Of a DNA stretch of 64,000 nt, positions 29,851 to 40,989 are shown one piece after another (within the stretch, counting starts at the first letter, position 1; every line of letters begins with the position of its first letter). The position numbers and the translations under genes were made by a program. The notes beneath the pieces were generated by a model. That model did no database searches, was not told the DNA's origin, and worked only from the letters and a program-made list of their open reading frames with translations. Source of the stretch: JALORV01 sp963724365 (GTDB lineage: Bacteria > Pseudomonadota > Gammaproteobacteria > Burkholderiales > Burkholderiaceae_F); assembly GCA_963724365.1 (NCBI GenBank), contig CAVRUR010000013.1, forward strand, positions 186,001 to 250,000. The letters are read 5' to 3'.

Positions 29851-31279
29851 TCATCGTTCGAGCACCCAGGTGTCCTTCGTGCCGCCGCCCTGCGACGAGT
29901 TCACGACCAGCGAGCCCTCGCGCAGCGCGACCCGGCACAACCCGCCCGGAACCATGGTGACATTGGATGCCCGACAGCACGAACGGCCGCAGGTCGATGT
30001 GGCGCGGCGCAATGCCGCTGTCCACATAGGTCGGGCAGGTCGACAGCGCCAGTGTCGGCTGCGCAATGTAGTTCGACGGGTTGGCGCGAACGCGATGGCG
30101 AAGTCCTCGATCTCGTCGCGCGCCGCCGCGGGTCCGACCAGCATGCCGTAGCCGCCCGCACCATGGACTTCCTTGACGACCAGTTCCGACAGGTGCGCCA
30201 GCGTGTACTCGAGGTCGTCCGGCCGGCGGCAGCGGTAGGTCGGGACGTTGTTCAGGATCGGTTTCTCGCCGAGGTAGAAGTCGATCATGTCCGGCACGTA
30301 GGCGTAGATCGACTTGTCGTCGGCGATGCCGGTGCCGACGGCGTTGGCGAGCGTGACGCGGCCCGCGCGGTACACGGACAGCAGTCCGGGCACGCCGAGC
30401 TGCGAGTCCGGACGGAACGCCAGCGGATCGATGAAGTCGTCGTCGATGCGGCGATAGATCACGTCGACGCGCTGCGGCCCCCGCGTCGTGCGCATGTAGA
30501 CGTTGTTGTCCTGCACGAACAGGTCCTGACCTTCGACCAGTTCGATCCCCATCTGCTGCGCCAGGAACGCATGCTCGAAGTACGCCGAGTTGTGCATGCC
30601 CGGCGTCAGCAGCACGACCAACCGGATCATCGACTCCCTGCGGCGCCACCGAGCGCAGGTTTTCCAGCAGAAGGTCCGGATAATGCGCGACCGGCGCGAC
30701 GCGGTTGCGCACGAAAAGCTCGGGGAACAGCCGCATCATCATCTTGCGGTTCTCGAGCATGTACGAGACGCCGCTGGGCACGCGCAGGTTGTCCTCGAGC
30801 ACGTAGAACTCGCCGGCGCCTGCGCGCACGACGTCGATGCCGGCGATGTGCGCGTAGATGTTGCTCGCCACGTCGACACCGTGCATCTCGGGCCGGTACT
30901 GCGAGTTGCGGAAGATCTCGTCGGCCGGAATGCGGCCCGCGCGCACGATCTCCTGGTCGTGGTAGACGTCGTGGATGTAGCGGTTCAGCGCGCGCACGCG
31001 CTGGCGCAGGCCGGCCTCGAGCTGGCGCCATTCGGTCGCCGGGATGACGCGCGGGACGACATCGAACGGAATCAGCCGCTCGGTGCCGCTGCCCTCTTCG
31101 TCCTGCTCGCCGTAGACCGCAAAGGTGATGCCGACGCGGCGGAAGACGAGGTCGGCCTCCGCGCGCTTGTTGCGCATCGTGTCGGCGCTCTGCTCGGCCA
31201 GCCAGCGCTCGAATTCGCGGTAGTGCTCGCGCACCTGCGCCTCCTCGGCGCTGTACATCTCGTCAAACGGCATGCTCAT
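29851..31279 (-). CDS. circularly permuted ATP-grasp enzyme, frameshifted
   Basis: About 475 residues, first gene of the Anbu cluster. It starts MSMPFDEMYSAEEAQVREHY. VFRRVGITFAVYGEQDEEG, IPFDVVPRVIPATEWRQLE, YVLEDNLRVPSGVSYMLEN, LLTPGMHNSAYFEHAFLAQQ and YRRIDDDFIDPLAFRPDSQL define the permuted ATP-grasp core, and it ends SSQGGGTKDTWVLER. Breaks lie near 30625 and 30080-30000. Unlike the paralogue at 19297-21850 it has no fused alpha-E. It probably catalyses ATP-dependent amide or peptide bond formation; the substrate is unknown. Confidence 0.88.
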
Positions 31280-31415
31280 CCGCGGCCTGAGTGGTTCTCG
31301 TTCTGGTCCGGCGCCCACCGACGCAGTGCCGATCCAGTCTAGCAAGATGTACACCAGACTCCGGCGCTACGGCATCCCGAAAAGCGGTTCCCGAGTCTCG
31401 CCGTCCTCGAGAGCC

Positions 31416-33847
31416 TCATCCGGCGTCCGTCACCGCACTGACCTGCCCCGCGCCGGGGCGGTTGTGCCAGTAGCGCACCGCGATGGCGCGCCAGGACCGG
31501 AATTCGACCGCGTTTCCGGGCGCGAAACGCCACTGGGCTGCTCCCGAGTGATCGGTGCGGATCAGCTCGATGCCGCGCGCGGCGTAGCGCGCGACCACCT
31601 GCGGATCCGGGTGCCCGAAGCGATTGCGATAGCCGGCCTGTGCAACGGCGACGACCGGGGCGACCGACGTCGAGCAGCGCCTCGCTGGACGACGAGCGGC
31701 TGCCGTGATGCGGCACCATCAGCCAGTGCGCCCGCAGCGCCGGCTCGCGCCGCGATCAGCGTCTGCCTCTCCGCTGGCCGGGAGGTCGCCGGTCAGCAGG
31801 ACCGACACGCCGCTCACCTGCGCGAGCACGACACAGCTCATCGCATTCGTCGGGAGTCGCCGCTCGTAGTCGACGGCCGTGCGGATGCAGCACCCGCAGC
31901 CTCATGTCGCCGGATTCCATCGTCAGGCCGGCAACGCAAGGTTCGACGTCGGCACCGCCCAGCGCCGCATGCCCCGTCGGGATCGAACTCACCCGGCGAC
32001 GCACGTCGATGCCGCGCAGCACCGAGGCCGCACCACCGGAGTGATCCTGGTCCAGATGCGACACGACGAGACCGTCGAGCGACTCGTATGCCGCGGCCGC
32101 GCAGGAAGGGCAGGACCACGCGCTCCCCGGCATCGGAATCCTGCGAGTAGCGCGGCCCGGCGTCGTACAGCCAGCGCCTGCTCGCGCGTTTCCAGCACGA
32201 CGGCCGATCCCTGCCCGACATCGAGCGCAGTCACCCAGAGCCCGCCCGGCGGGCGGACGTTCGACCGGCCATACGAACAAGCGGCAGCAGCGCTACCGCG
32301 CCGAGCGCACGCGCCGGCCAGCCCGGCGGAGCCAGCAGCCAGGCGACGCCGGCGATCGCGAAGGCCGGACCACCAGCGGAGGCGCGGGCACGGCCACTGC
32401 GGCCCAGGCCGGGGCCGACAGCGCTGGCGAGCACCGCAACCAGACCCGCGAAGACCGCATCGGCGAGCCCAAGGAAAGACGAAGCCAACGGCCAGAACAT
32501 GTCGGGCAGCGCCGCGAAGCCGGCGCCGACCAGCGCGAGCGGCGTCACGATCCAGCTGACCAGCGGGATCGCGATCGCGTTGGCCAGCGGCGCCACCAGC
32601 GACATCTGCTGGAACAGGACGCACCGTCGCCGGTACCAGCGCCAGCGTGACGGCGATCTGAACGCGCGTTGCGGTGGCGATCGCGCCCAGCGCGATCGAA
32701 CCGCCGCGGCGCGGACGTCCCTGCACGACCCAGACGATCGCCGCCACCGCACCGAACGACAGCCAGAAGCCGGCGGCCGTCACGGCCCAGGGATCGAACA
32801 GGCACACTGCTGCCGCAGCGAGTGCCAGGGCGACTCCCGGCGTCACGCGCGCACGTGCAGTCCACGCGGCGGCGACACAGTCGAGCATCAGCACCGTGCG
32901 TTGCGCCGGTATGCCCCAGCCGGCGAGCAGTGCATACAGGAGAGCGGCGACGACTGCCGGCGACGATCGCCGCGGTCTGAACCGGCGCGCGTTGCAGCAG
33001 CGCAGGGCACGCGTCGCCAGACCGCTCCGACCATGCCGCCGACAAGCGCCGCGATCATCGTGATGTGCAGGCCGGAGATGCTGACCAGGTGGGCGATGCC
33101 GGTGCGATTGAAGAGCGTCCAGTCGGCGTCGGCGATCGCGCGCTGGTCGCCCAGCACCAGCGCCAGCAGCACGCCGCCGTAGCGCTTGGTCCTGTACGAT
33201 GCGGCATGCAGGCGGTCGCGCAGCCACGCGCGGGCCCGCTCGATGGCCATGCCGGCGTCCACACCATCGACTGCAGCCGCTCGGCGGTTCCGCGCAGCCG
33301 TCGTGCGCACGTAGCCGCTGGCGCGCAGGTTGCGCTCGAGCATCCACGCTTCGAAGTCGAACCCGCCGGGATTCATCGCGCCGTGCGGCCGACGCAGGCG
33401 GACGTCGAAGCTCCAGCGTTCGCCCGGCCGCACCGGCTCACCCGATGCATACCAGCCGAGCAGCAGACGCTGTGGCACGGCCACGTCCGGCCTCGTGCGG
33501 CTCGACATCGAATTCGAAGCGAACGCCGCGTTCGAGCCGCACCGGCAGGCTCGCCACGACGCCGGTCACGATGACGTCGCGGCCTTCGTCGGCGAAACGG
33601 CAGCGCATCCGCCAGTCGCGCGTGCGCGCGCAGTCCCGGCATAGCTGAAACCCAGCGAGCAGCGCGCCGACGCAGACGAACGAGCATCACGGCCGTGCGC
33701 TTCGATCGCGGAGCGCACGCCGAGCGCGATCAGTGATCAGCCCCGCCGATCGCCGCAACGAGCAAGGGGCAGCGAGGCGCAAGCTCCGCCTGCCACTGCA
33801 ACGCGCAGACGCCGAGCACGAAGGCGGCAAGCGGAGCGACCGGGCAT
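31416..33847 (-). CDS. comEC: ComEC/Rec2 DNA-uptake channel, heavily frameshifted
   Basis: Inner-membrane competence protein of about 800 residues that carries single-stranded DNA into the cell. ATG at 33847 follows the tatD stop by 3 bases. Order: N-terminal membrane region (PLAAFVLGVCALQWQ), an OB-like periplasmic part (GERWSFDVRLRRPHGAMNPG), the competence core (LALVLGDQRAIADADW, LVSISGLHITMIAALVGG), more membrane helices, and a C-terminal metallo-beta-lactamase-like domain with VSHLDQDHSGGAASVLRG. At least eight breaks scatter through it, so exact residues are uncertain. The C-terminus runs from HRSLG/IRTDHSGAAQW to the stop at 31416. Confidence 0.85.
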
Positions 33848-33850
33848 CGG

Positions 33851-34662
33851 CTAGGCGACGGGAAGCAGCGGCCCCAGCCGCGGCAGCGCCGCGAGCGCAT
33901 TGCGCGCGGTTCTGTCGCGCCAGCGCTGGCGAGGTCGATCCCGCGCAAGAGCGCCAGTTCGGCGGCGATGCGCGCCAGGTCGCCGGGTTCGGTCCGCTCG
34001 CACCGTCCGGTCGTGCGCCGCCAGACCGGCGCGATGTACGGCGCGTCGGTTTCCAGCACGATCGCGTCGCCGGGCAGCTCCGGCCGCATGCCGCCGGATC
34101 CGCTGCGAACCGCTGTAGGTCAGCGCTCCGCCGAAGCCGAGCTTGAACCCCGCGCGATGAACTGGCTCGGCCTGCTGCGCACTGCCGTTGAAGGCATGGA
34201 TGATTCCGCCCGGCACTTCGATGCGACGCAGGTGCTTGAGCAGCAGGTCGGCCGAGCGCCGTACATGCACGATGACCGGCAGCGTCCGCACTCGCGCGCG
34301 ATCCGCAGTTGCTCGCGGAAGAACCACTCCTGGCGCGCCGATCGGTGTCGGGCCTCGACGAGGTCGATGCCGATCTCGCCCACGGCGACGAAGCGCGGAT
34401 CGGCGAGCGCCGCCAGCACCGCCTCGCGCAGCCGCTCGACGTCGTCTTCGACGGCGCATCGTCGAGCCAGAGCGGATGCATGCCCAGCGCGTAGGCAAAG
34501 CCATGACGCTGCGCGATCGCGCGCACTTCGTCGCGTCGTCGACGATGTCCGGTCGGCATCACCAGCATCGTCGACGCCGGCCTCGCGCGCGCGCGCCACG
34601 ACGGCGTCGCGGTCCGCGTCGAACTCGTCCGCGTCCAGGTGGCAATGCGTGTCGATCCACAT
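33851..34662 (-). CDS. tatD: TatD-family metal-dependent DNase, frameshifted
   Basis: TIM-barrel metal hydrolase of about 265 residues; E. coli TatD is a 3'-5' DNase. ATG at 34662 gives MWIDTHCHLDADEFDADRD with the HxH metal site. ALGMHPLW, VAVGEIGIDL (Glu ligand), WFFREQLRIA, PVIVHVRRSADLLLKHLRR-like and VLETDAPYIAP segments follow in shifting frames. Four or more one-base breaks lie between 34560 and 34080. It is immediately upstream of comEC. Confidence 0.85.
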
Positions 34663-34736
34663 CGAAGCGAGTGTAAGCACGGCCGCGGCTGCGACGCCTG
34701 CGGCGCGGACCAGTTGCCCGACGTCTAGACCTCGCC

Positions 34737-35310
34737 ATGCCGCGCAAGTTCTTCCGCAAGGTGATGCCGAACGTCGACAAGGTGCGCGAAATCCGCGTGC
34801 TTTCGATGTTCGGCGACAGCCTGTTCCACCCGGCGCTGTGGCACCTGAACCGCCGTTCAGCGGCTGGCGGCGTGGCGGTGGGGCTGTTCTGCGGACTGAT
34901 CCCGGGCCCGTTGCAGATGCTCGGCGCCGGCATCGCCTGCGTGCTCTTCCGCGTCAACCTGCCGGTAGCGCTGGTCACGACGCTCTACACGAATCCGCTG
35001 ACGATCGTCCCGCTGTACCTGGTCGCCTACGAGATCGGCTCGTTCGTCCTGCGGTCGTCGGGATCGCATCCGGTCACGCCACCGCCGGACTGGAACTGGT
35101 CGCAACCGTTCGGATCTGCGAGGCCATCGGCCAGTGGATGATCGGCCTCGGGCCGCCGCTGGCGCTCGGCGTGCTGCTGCTTGCGTGCCTGCTGGCCGCG
35201 CTCGGCTACGTCGTCGTCCGTGCGCTCTGGAGCGTGCACCTGCGTCGCGCGTGGCATGCGTCGGCGCCGCACGGCGCCAGCGCGTTCCGGTCAGGCCGGA
35301 CTGCAGCTGA
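34737..35310 (+). CDS. DUF2062 membrane protein, frameshifted
   Basis: Small inner-membrane protein starting MPRKFFRKVMPNVDKVREIR. The DUF2062 core GGVAVGLFCGLIPGPLQMLG and LYTNPLTIVPLYLVAYEIG forms two or three membrane segments; after a break near 35105 the last segment reads LGPPLALGVLLLACLLAALG. The C-terminus is basic and its exact end is uncertain (TGA at 35308 if a second break is allowed). Function unknown. Convergent with lolD; the 3' ends overlap or abut. Confidence 0.75.
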
Positions 35311-35980
35311 CCGTGCTCGAGGCGCAGCACGCGATCGCAGCGCGCCGCCAGTCTCCGGATCGTGCGTGACGATGACCACCGCCGTGCGGTTGCTGCTGCG
35401 CGAGCTCGACGAAGACACGCGAACACCGCGCGCGCCGTGTCGCGGTCGAGGTTGCCGGTCGGTTCGTCGGCCAGCACGCAGGCCGGGCGCGTCACGATCG
35501 CGCGCGCAATCGCCGTGCGCTGGCGCTCGCCGCCGGACAGTTCGGTCGGATGATGCTGCACCCGCTCCGCCGAGACCGACCGACGTCAGCGCCTCTTGCG
35601 GCCGCCGGCGCGCATCGCGCCAGCGGCATGCGCCGGATCGCAAGCGGCATCGCGACGTTGTCGATGGCGGTGAACTCCGGCAGCAGGTGGTGGAACTGGT
35701 AGACGAAACCCAGGCGCTCGTTGCGCACGCGCCCACGTTCACCGTCGCTCATCTGCGCCAGGTCGCCGCCCCCGATCATCACGACGCCGCGATCGGGGGC
35801 ATCGAGCCCTCCCAGCACGTGCAGCAGCGTGCTCTTGCCCGAGCCCGAGGCGCCGACGATGGCGACGATCTCCGCCGGCGCGACATCGAGCGACGCGCCG
35901 CGCAGCACGTCGACGGCGAGCGGACCTTCGCGATACGACTTGCGCACCTCGCGCGCCGACAGGATGGCCGGCTCAGTCAT
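35291..35980 (-). CDS. lolD: lipoprotein-release ATPase LolD, frameshifted
   Basis: ABC-transporter ATPase that powers release of outer-membrane lipoproteins. Walker A is GASGSGKST, followed by LLHVLGGLDAPDRGVV. FVYQFHHLLPEFTA is the Lol/MacB-type Q-loop. LSGGERQRTAIARAI is the ABC signature and VLADEPTGNLD the Walker B, in a shifted frame. Breaks occur near 35605, 35560 and 35430, and the stop is uncertain (about 35291). ATG at 35980 overlaps the end of the permease gene by 8 bases. An essential gene in most Gram-negatives, so the breaks are probably sequence errors. Confidence 0.88.
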
Positions 35981-37230
35981 AGCGCAGTGCCTCGGCCGGC
36001 CGCACGCGCGAGGCGCGCCAGCTCGGGTACAGCGTCGCCACCAGCGACAGCACGATCGAGATCACCGCGATCGGCACGATGTCGCTCGCACGCGGATCGG
36101 ACGGCAGCGAACTGATGAAGTAGATGTCCTTCGGAATCAGCGGAAAGCCGGCGATGCGCTCGATCGTCGGAAAGATCCGGTCGAGGTTGTTCGCGATGAA
36201 CAGCCCGCCCGCCACGCCCAGCAGCGTGCCGAGCACGCCGATCAGCGCGCCCTGCACGATGAACACGGCCATGATGCTCGACGGCGTCGCGCCCAGCGTG
36301 CGCAGGATCGCAATGTCCGCCTGCTTCTCCGTGACGGTCATCACCAGCGTCGAGACGAGGTTGAAGGCGGCCACCGCGACGATCAGCGCCAGGATGATGA
36401 ACATCATGCGTTTTTCGACCTGCACGGCAGCGAACCAGCTGCGGTTCTGCCGAGTCCAGTCGCGCACCAGCAGGTTGGGCGGCAGCGTCTTCGCGAGCTG
36501 AGTCGCGACCTCCGGCGCACGCTGCATGTCGGCGAGCTTGAGGCGCACGCCGGTCGGGCCCGTCGACGCGGAACAGTCGCTGCGCATCGCCGATGTGAAT
36601 CAGCGCCAGCGCGCTGTCGTACTCGTAGTGGCCCGAGTCGAACGTCCCGGTCAGCGTGAACTGCTTCAGCCGCGGCACGACACCGGCCGGGCGTGACCTG
36701 GCCCTGCGGCGCGATCAGCGTGATCTTCTCGCCCAGGCTCACGCCGAGCGCGCGCGCCAGTTCGCCGCCGAGCACGATGCCGAACTCGCCGTCCTTCAGG
36801 GCCGTCAGCGGCTCGCCCGCGCACCAGCGAGGCGATGTCCGACACCGCCGGCTCGGCGCGCCGGATCCACGCCACGAACCAGCACGCCACGCACCGCGTC
36901 GCCGCGCGTCAGCAGTGCCTGCGCGTTGACATAGGGCGCGGCACCGATGACCTCCGGATTCTGCCGCGCCTCGCGCTCGACCAGCTGCCAGTCGATCGGA
37001 TCACCGAGCGCAAACACTTCGACGTGCGAGACCACCGACAGCATGCGGTCGCGCACCTGCGAAACAAAGCCGTTCATCACCGACAGCACGACGATCAGCG
37101 CCATCACGCCGAGCGCGATGCCGAGCATCGAGATGCCGGAAATGAACGAGATGAAGCCGTTGCGCCGACGCGCGCGTCGTCCGGCGCGCGTATAGCGCAG
37201 GCCGATGCGAAGTTCGTAGGGAAGGTTCAA
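35973..37230 (-). CDS. lolC: lipoprotein-release permease LolC/LolE family, frameshifted
   Basis: About 415-residue inner-membrane permease partner of LolD. The start is taken as TTG at 37230 (NLPYELRIGLRYTRAG), which is weakly supported because no ATG is nearby. The first membrane helix is MLGIALGVMALIVVLSVMNG. A large periplasmic loop follows (VEVFALGDPIDWQLVERE, LTGTFDSGHYEYDSALALIH), then three helices at the C-terminus, including FNLVSTLVMTVTEKQADIAI and VAISIVLSLVATLYPSW-like. It ends AEALRYD. Breaks lie near 36820, 36700 and 36570. It could equally be called LolE; only one permease gene is present. Confidence 0.85.
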
Positions 37231-37332
37231 GGCGAAGTGCGATGCCGAAGCGAATCGATTGTATCCAAGCGGATCATTGCGCCCGCACCGGGCGCGCCGG
37301 CACGATACTGTTCGGCTCCTAGAATCGATCAA

Positions 37333-38334
37333 ATGCACTTGACACTGATGCTTCCCGGTGCGCTGGTTCCCGCCGACTCGCCGCGGAACTCATCGCGGCG
37401 CTGCGGCACCGGCGCTCGCGCGTCTGCTCGCGCGTCGCCGCGGCGGCCGCGAGGTCGACGTCGCTGCAGGATCAGTGCCGGAGATCGATGGCTCGCACGT
37501 AACGTTCTTGGATCACTGCGCGCCCGCTGCCAACCGCACCGTACGCCTGGGCTGCGCTCACCGGCGTGCCGATGCCACCGGCGATGATCTGGCATGCCGA
37601 TCCGGTGCACATCGAGATCGGACGCGACAGCCTGATCGTGCGCGCGCTCGACGATGCGCCGCCCGACGAGCCCGAGGCCGATGCGCTGATCGCAGCGGCC
37701 AACGAATCGCTCGCGGAGCCGCTGCGAACTGCGCAGCGCCGGCTCGGAGTGGTTCCTGCTCATGCGGACCGTGCCTGGTCCTTCCGGCCACCGCCGCTGT
37801 CGGAGGCATTGGGCCAGCCCTACTCGCCCGCGGAATCCGATGAACCGGATGCCTTGCGCTGGAGCCGACTGCACAATTCGATCCAGATGCGCTGGCATGC
37901 ACATCCGGTCAACGAGGCACGCGAAGTACGCGGTCTGCCGCCCGTCAATGGCCTTTGGCTGCATGGCGGCGGCGCCTGGAAGGCGCTGCCTCCGTTGCCT
38001 TGGCCGACGCGTGCACAGCGAACGCGCCGAATTACGTGGTGCCGCGGCGGCCGCGGGTCGACGTCGGCGCGCGTGACGACGCGGTCAGCGGCGACGCGCT
38101 GCTCGTCTGGGACGACGCACGGCCTGCGGCGCGCCGAGCACGACTGGACAGGCTGGCTCGAGTCGATGGCGCCATCGATCGTCGGCTGGCGACGCTGCCC
38201 TCGTATCAGAGATCGAACTGGTGCTCTCGGGACGTCAGCGGCTCCGACCGTGGATCGCGCAGTCCGTCCGATCGCTTCAAATTGTGGCGCAGAACAGACT
38301 GGCCGAGGCGATCGCCGAGGCGCCGTCCGTATGA
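37333..38334 (+). CDS. RpfE/phosphoglycerate-mutase-like protein, frameshifted
   Basis: About 330-residue protein of the group annotated as RpfE-type regulatory protein or cofactor-independent phosphoglycerate mutase-like, often beside recJ. It starts MHLTLMLPGALVPAD. The clearest segment is SIQMRWHAHPVNEAREVRG followed by LPPVNGLWLHGGGAWKALP. The first 75 codons and the last 100 are in other frames (breaks near 37380, 37570, 38000 and later). It ends with TGA in ATGA, overlapping the recJ start. No catalytic assignment is made. Confidence 0.62.
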
Positions 38335-40040
38335 CGCGGCTGGTCGCGCGCGACTTCGACCCGGCGATCGCCCGTCGGCTCGCCGACAGGCGGCCTGCCC
38401 GCGCCACTCGCCCGTGCGCTGGCGGCGCGCGGCGTCACGAGCGAAGCCGACCTGCGACTTTCACTCGAAGGGCTGCTGCCGCGCCGGCGCGCTCGCGCAT
38501 GTGCACGATGCCGCCACGCTGCTGGCCGATGCCATCGAGGCCGATGCGCGGCTGTTGATCGTTGCCGACTACGACTGCGACGGCGCGACCGCGTGCGCGG
38601 TCGGGCTGCGCGGACTGCGCATGCTGGCGGCCGGCACGTCGGCGACTCGATCGACTACCTGGTACCGAACCGCTTCGAGTACGGCTACGGCCTGACGCCG
38701 GAGATCGTCGACCTGGCCGCGCAGCGACGAACCCGATCTGCTGATCACGGTCGACAACGGCATCGCAAGCGTCGAGGGCGTTGCGCGCGCGAACGAACTC
38801 GGCATCGAGGTGCTGATCACCGATCACCATCTGCCGGGCGCGATGCTGCCGGCGGCCGCCTGCATCGTCAATCCGAACCAGCCAGGCTGCGGCTTTCCCG
38901 AGCAAGCACCTGGCCGGGGTCGGCGTCATGTTCTATGTGTTGCTGGCGCTGCGCGCCGAACTGCGCGCGCGCGGCCGCTTCGACGCGACTCGCAGCCGCG
39001 GCTGGACTACGCTGCTGGATCTGGTCGCGCTCGGCACCGTCGCCGACGTCGTGCGCCTCGATCACAACAATCGCGTGCTGGTGTCCCAGGGACTGCAGCG
39101 CATCCGCAGCGGCCGACTGCACCCCGGCATCGCCGCGCTGTTCCAGGTGGCCGGCCGCGAAGCACGCGCGCGCCCGCGCGTCCGATCTCGGCTTCGCGAT
39201 CGGCCCGCGCATCAACGCGGCGGGACGCCTGACCGACATGACCGTCGGCATCGAGTGCCTGACGACCGACAGCTTCGAGCGAGCGCTGGAACTTGCGCGC
39301 CAGCTCGATGAGCTGAACCGCGAGCGGCGCGAGATCGAAGGCGACATGCAGCTCGACGCGCTCGCCGCGCTCGACGTCGCTGAGGTTGCGCAGCGGCGCA
39401 CGATCTGCCTGTTCGACGAGTCCTGGCACCAGGGCGTCGTCGGGCTGGTCGCCTCGCGCATCAAGGAGAAGGTTCCATCGACCGACGATCGCCTTCGCGC
39501 CGCGCCGGCGAAGAGCGAACTGCGCGGTTCGGGACGATCGATCGAAGGCGTGCACCTGCGCGACACGCTGGACATCGTCACCAAGGTCGACCCAACGATG
39601 GTAAGTCGCTTCGGCGGACACGCGATGGCGGCCGGCCTGACACTGGCGGCCGAGCATTACGAGGGCTTCGCGCGCGGCTTTCGAGGACGCGACGCGCGCC
39701 TCGTGCGACCGCTCGTTGTTCGAGCGCACGGTCGCCACCGACGGTCCGCTCGCCGCGGGCGAAATCGCGCTGTCGCTGGTCGAAGCCTGCGATCAGCATG
39801 TCTGGGGCCAGGGCTTCCCGGCGCCGCTGTTCGACAGGATTTTACGTCGTCGAGCAACGCCTGATCAAGGACCGGCACCTGAAGCTGGCACTCGAACTGG
39901 ACGGCCGCCGATTCGATGCCATATTCTTCGGTCGCGTCGCAGTCGCTGCCGAAGCGGTGCGACTGGCCTATCGACCGACGATCGACGAATACCAGGGCCA
40001 GCGCAGACTGGCGTTGACGATCGAACAGTGCGCCGACTGA
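38331..40040 (+). CDS. recJ: single-stranded-DNA exonuclease RecJ, frameshifted
   Basis: 5'-3' ssDNA exonuclease of recombination and mismatch repair, about 565 residues. ATG at 38331 overlaps the previous stop (ATGA). Motif I is IVADYDCDGATACAVGL, then LVPNRFEYGYGLTPEIVD, LITVDNGIAS, the DHH motif VLITDHHLPGAMLP, LVALGTVADVVRLD, FAIGPRINAAGRLTDM, and in the DHHA1 region VSRFGGHAMAAGLTL. The OB-fold C-terminus ends RRLALTIEQCAD. At least seven one-base breaks interrupt it. All catalytic motifs are present, which argues against true decay. Confidence 0.88.
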
Positions 40041-40066
40041 CGGGCGCGGAGCGGGGAGGAACATCA

Positions 40067-40527
40067 TGAAGCGAACTGCAGGTTGGTTGCTGGTCGGGGC
40101 ACTGGCCGTGTCCGGGTGCGCGATCTTTCGGGCCCGGGCGGACGATTGCCCGATGACAAGGGCTTCGACCCGGTCGTGGTGCGCGCGCCGCGACCGACAC
40201 TGCCAAACGTGTTCGTGGTGAACGGCCACCTGGTCGTCGATCAGGAGCCGATCCGCCTGTGGCTCAGCGACTACGACAAGGAAAAGCGGACGGTGAAGAT
40301 CGCGTGGGCGCTGGCAGCGAATTCCGACACGCAGTGGCCGGAGCCCAAAGAGGCGATCGCCTTCAGCCCCGAGCCCAAGCGTCACTGCGAGGTTCGCGGC
40401 GCGAGCAGGAAGGTTCTGGAGTGCACTCTCCCGTACGAGCGGCACGCCCGGTACAAGTACACGCTGAAAGCGTCGACGGGAAGATCAGCCGCCGGCACTG
40501 GACCCCGAAATCGTCAACATGGAATAG
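40067..40527 (+). CDS. small predicted lipoprotein, tandem paralogue A, frameshifted
   Basis: ATG at 40067 gives MKRTAGWLLVGALAVSGC, a lipoprotein signal with lipobox AVSGC. One break follows near 40125; the downstream frame reads LPDDKGFDPVVVRAP, LVVDQEPIRLWLSDYDKEKR, VKIAWALAANSDTQWPEP, two cysteines (CEVRGASRKVLEC) and YKYTLKA. A second break near 40480 leads to LDPEIVNME and TAG at 40525-40527. About 150 residues. It shares the pattern PIR, V-I-W-L-AN, Cys pair, YKYT and DPEIVN-E with the next gene. I do not recognise the family. Confidence 0.65.
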
Positions 40528-40578
40528 CCCACGGCCTGCGGACATCGTGGCTCCCGCCACCTCACTGATGGAGTTCCA

Positions 40579-40989
40579 ATGATGAAGCACAGTCTGGTCG
40601 TGACCCTGGCGACCGCTTGCCGTGCTGATGGGATCGAATGCGCTCGCGCAGCCCGTCACCGCGCGCGTCACGATGGAAGGAACGACGATTACCGTCCACC
40701 CCGACCCGATCCGGGTTACAAAGGCTCGAGGCGCGGTCGTGATCCGCTGGGAGCTGCCCGCCAATGCGAACTACAGCTTCGACCCGCAAGGCATCGTGAT
40801 CAACGGTGAGAAGGGTCGGGAGTCAGTTGCGGCCGCAGAACCAGATCGCTCCACTGTGGCGGCGGTCCGAGGCATATCACCTGCACCAACAGCAACAACC
40901 GCCGCGGCACTTTCAAGTACACGGTCCGACTGCTCGACGCCAACCGGCGGCTCGTCGAGAAGGATCCGGAGATCGTCAATCTCGAGTGA
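40579..40989 (+). CDS. small exported protein, tandem paralogue B, frameshifted
   Basis: ATG at 40579 (or 40582) with GGAG upstream opens MMKHSLVVTLATA; after a one-base break near 40613 it continues VLMGSNALAQPVTARV, a cleavable signal peptide ending ALA. The mature part has HPDPIRVTKARGAVVIRWEL, PANANYSFDPQGIVING, then after a break near 40815 a Cys-containing segment, GTFKYTVRLLDANRRL and KDPEIVNLE, stop at 40987-40989. About 135 residues. It is clearly related to the lipoprotein just upstream. Its end overlaps the convergent cyclase gene by about 14 bases. Confidence 0.65.
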
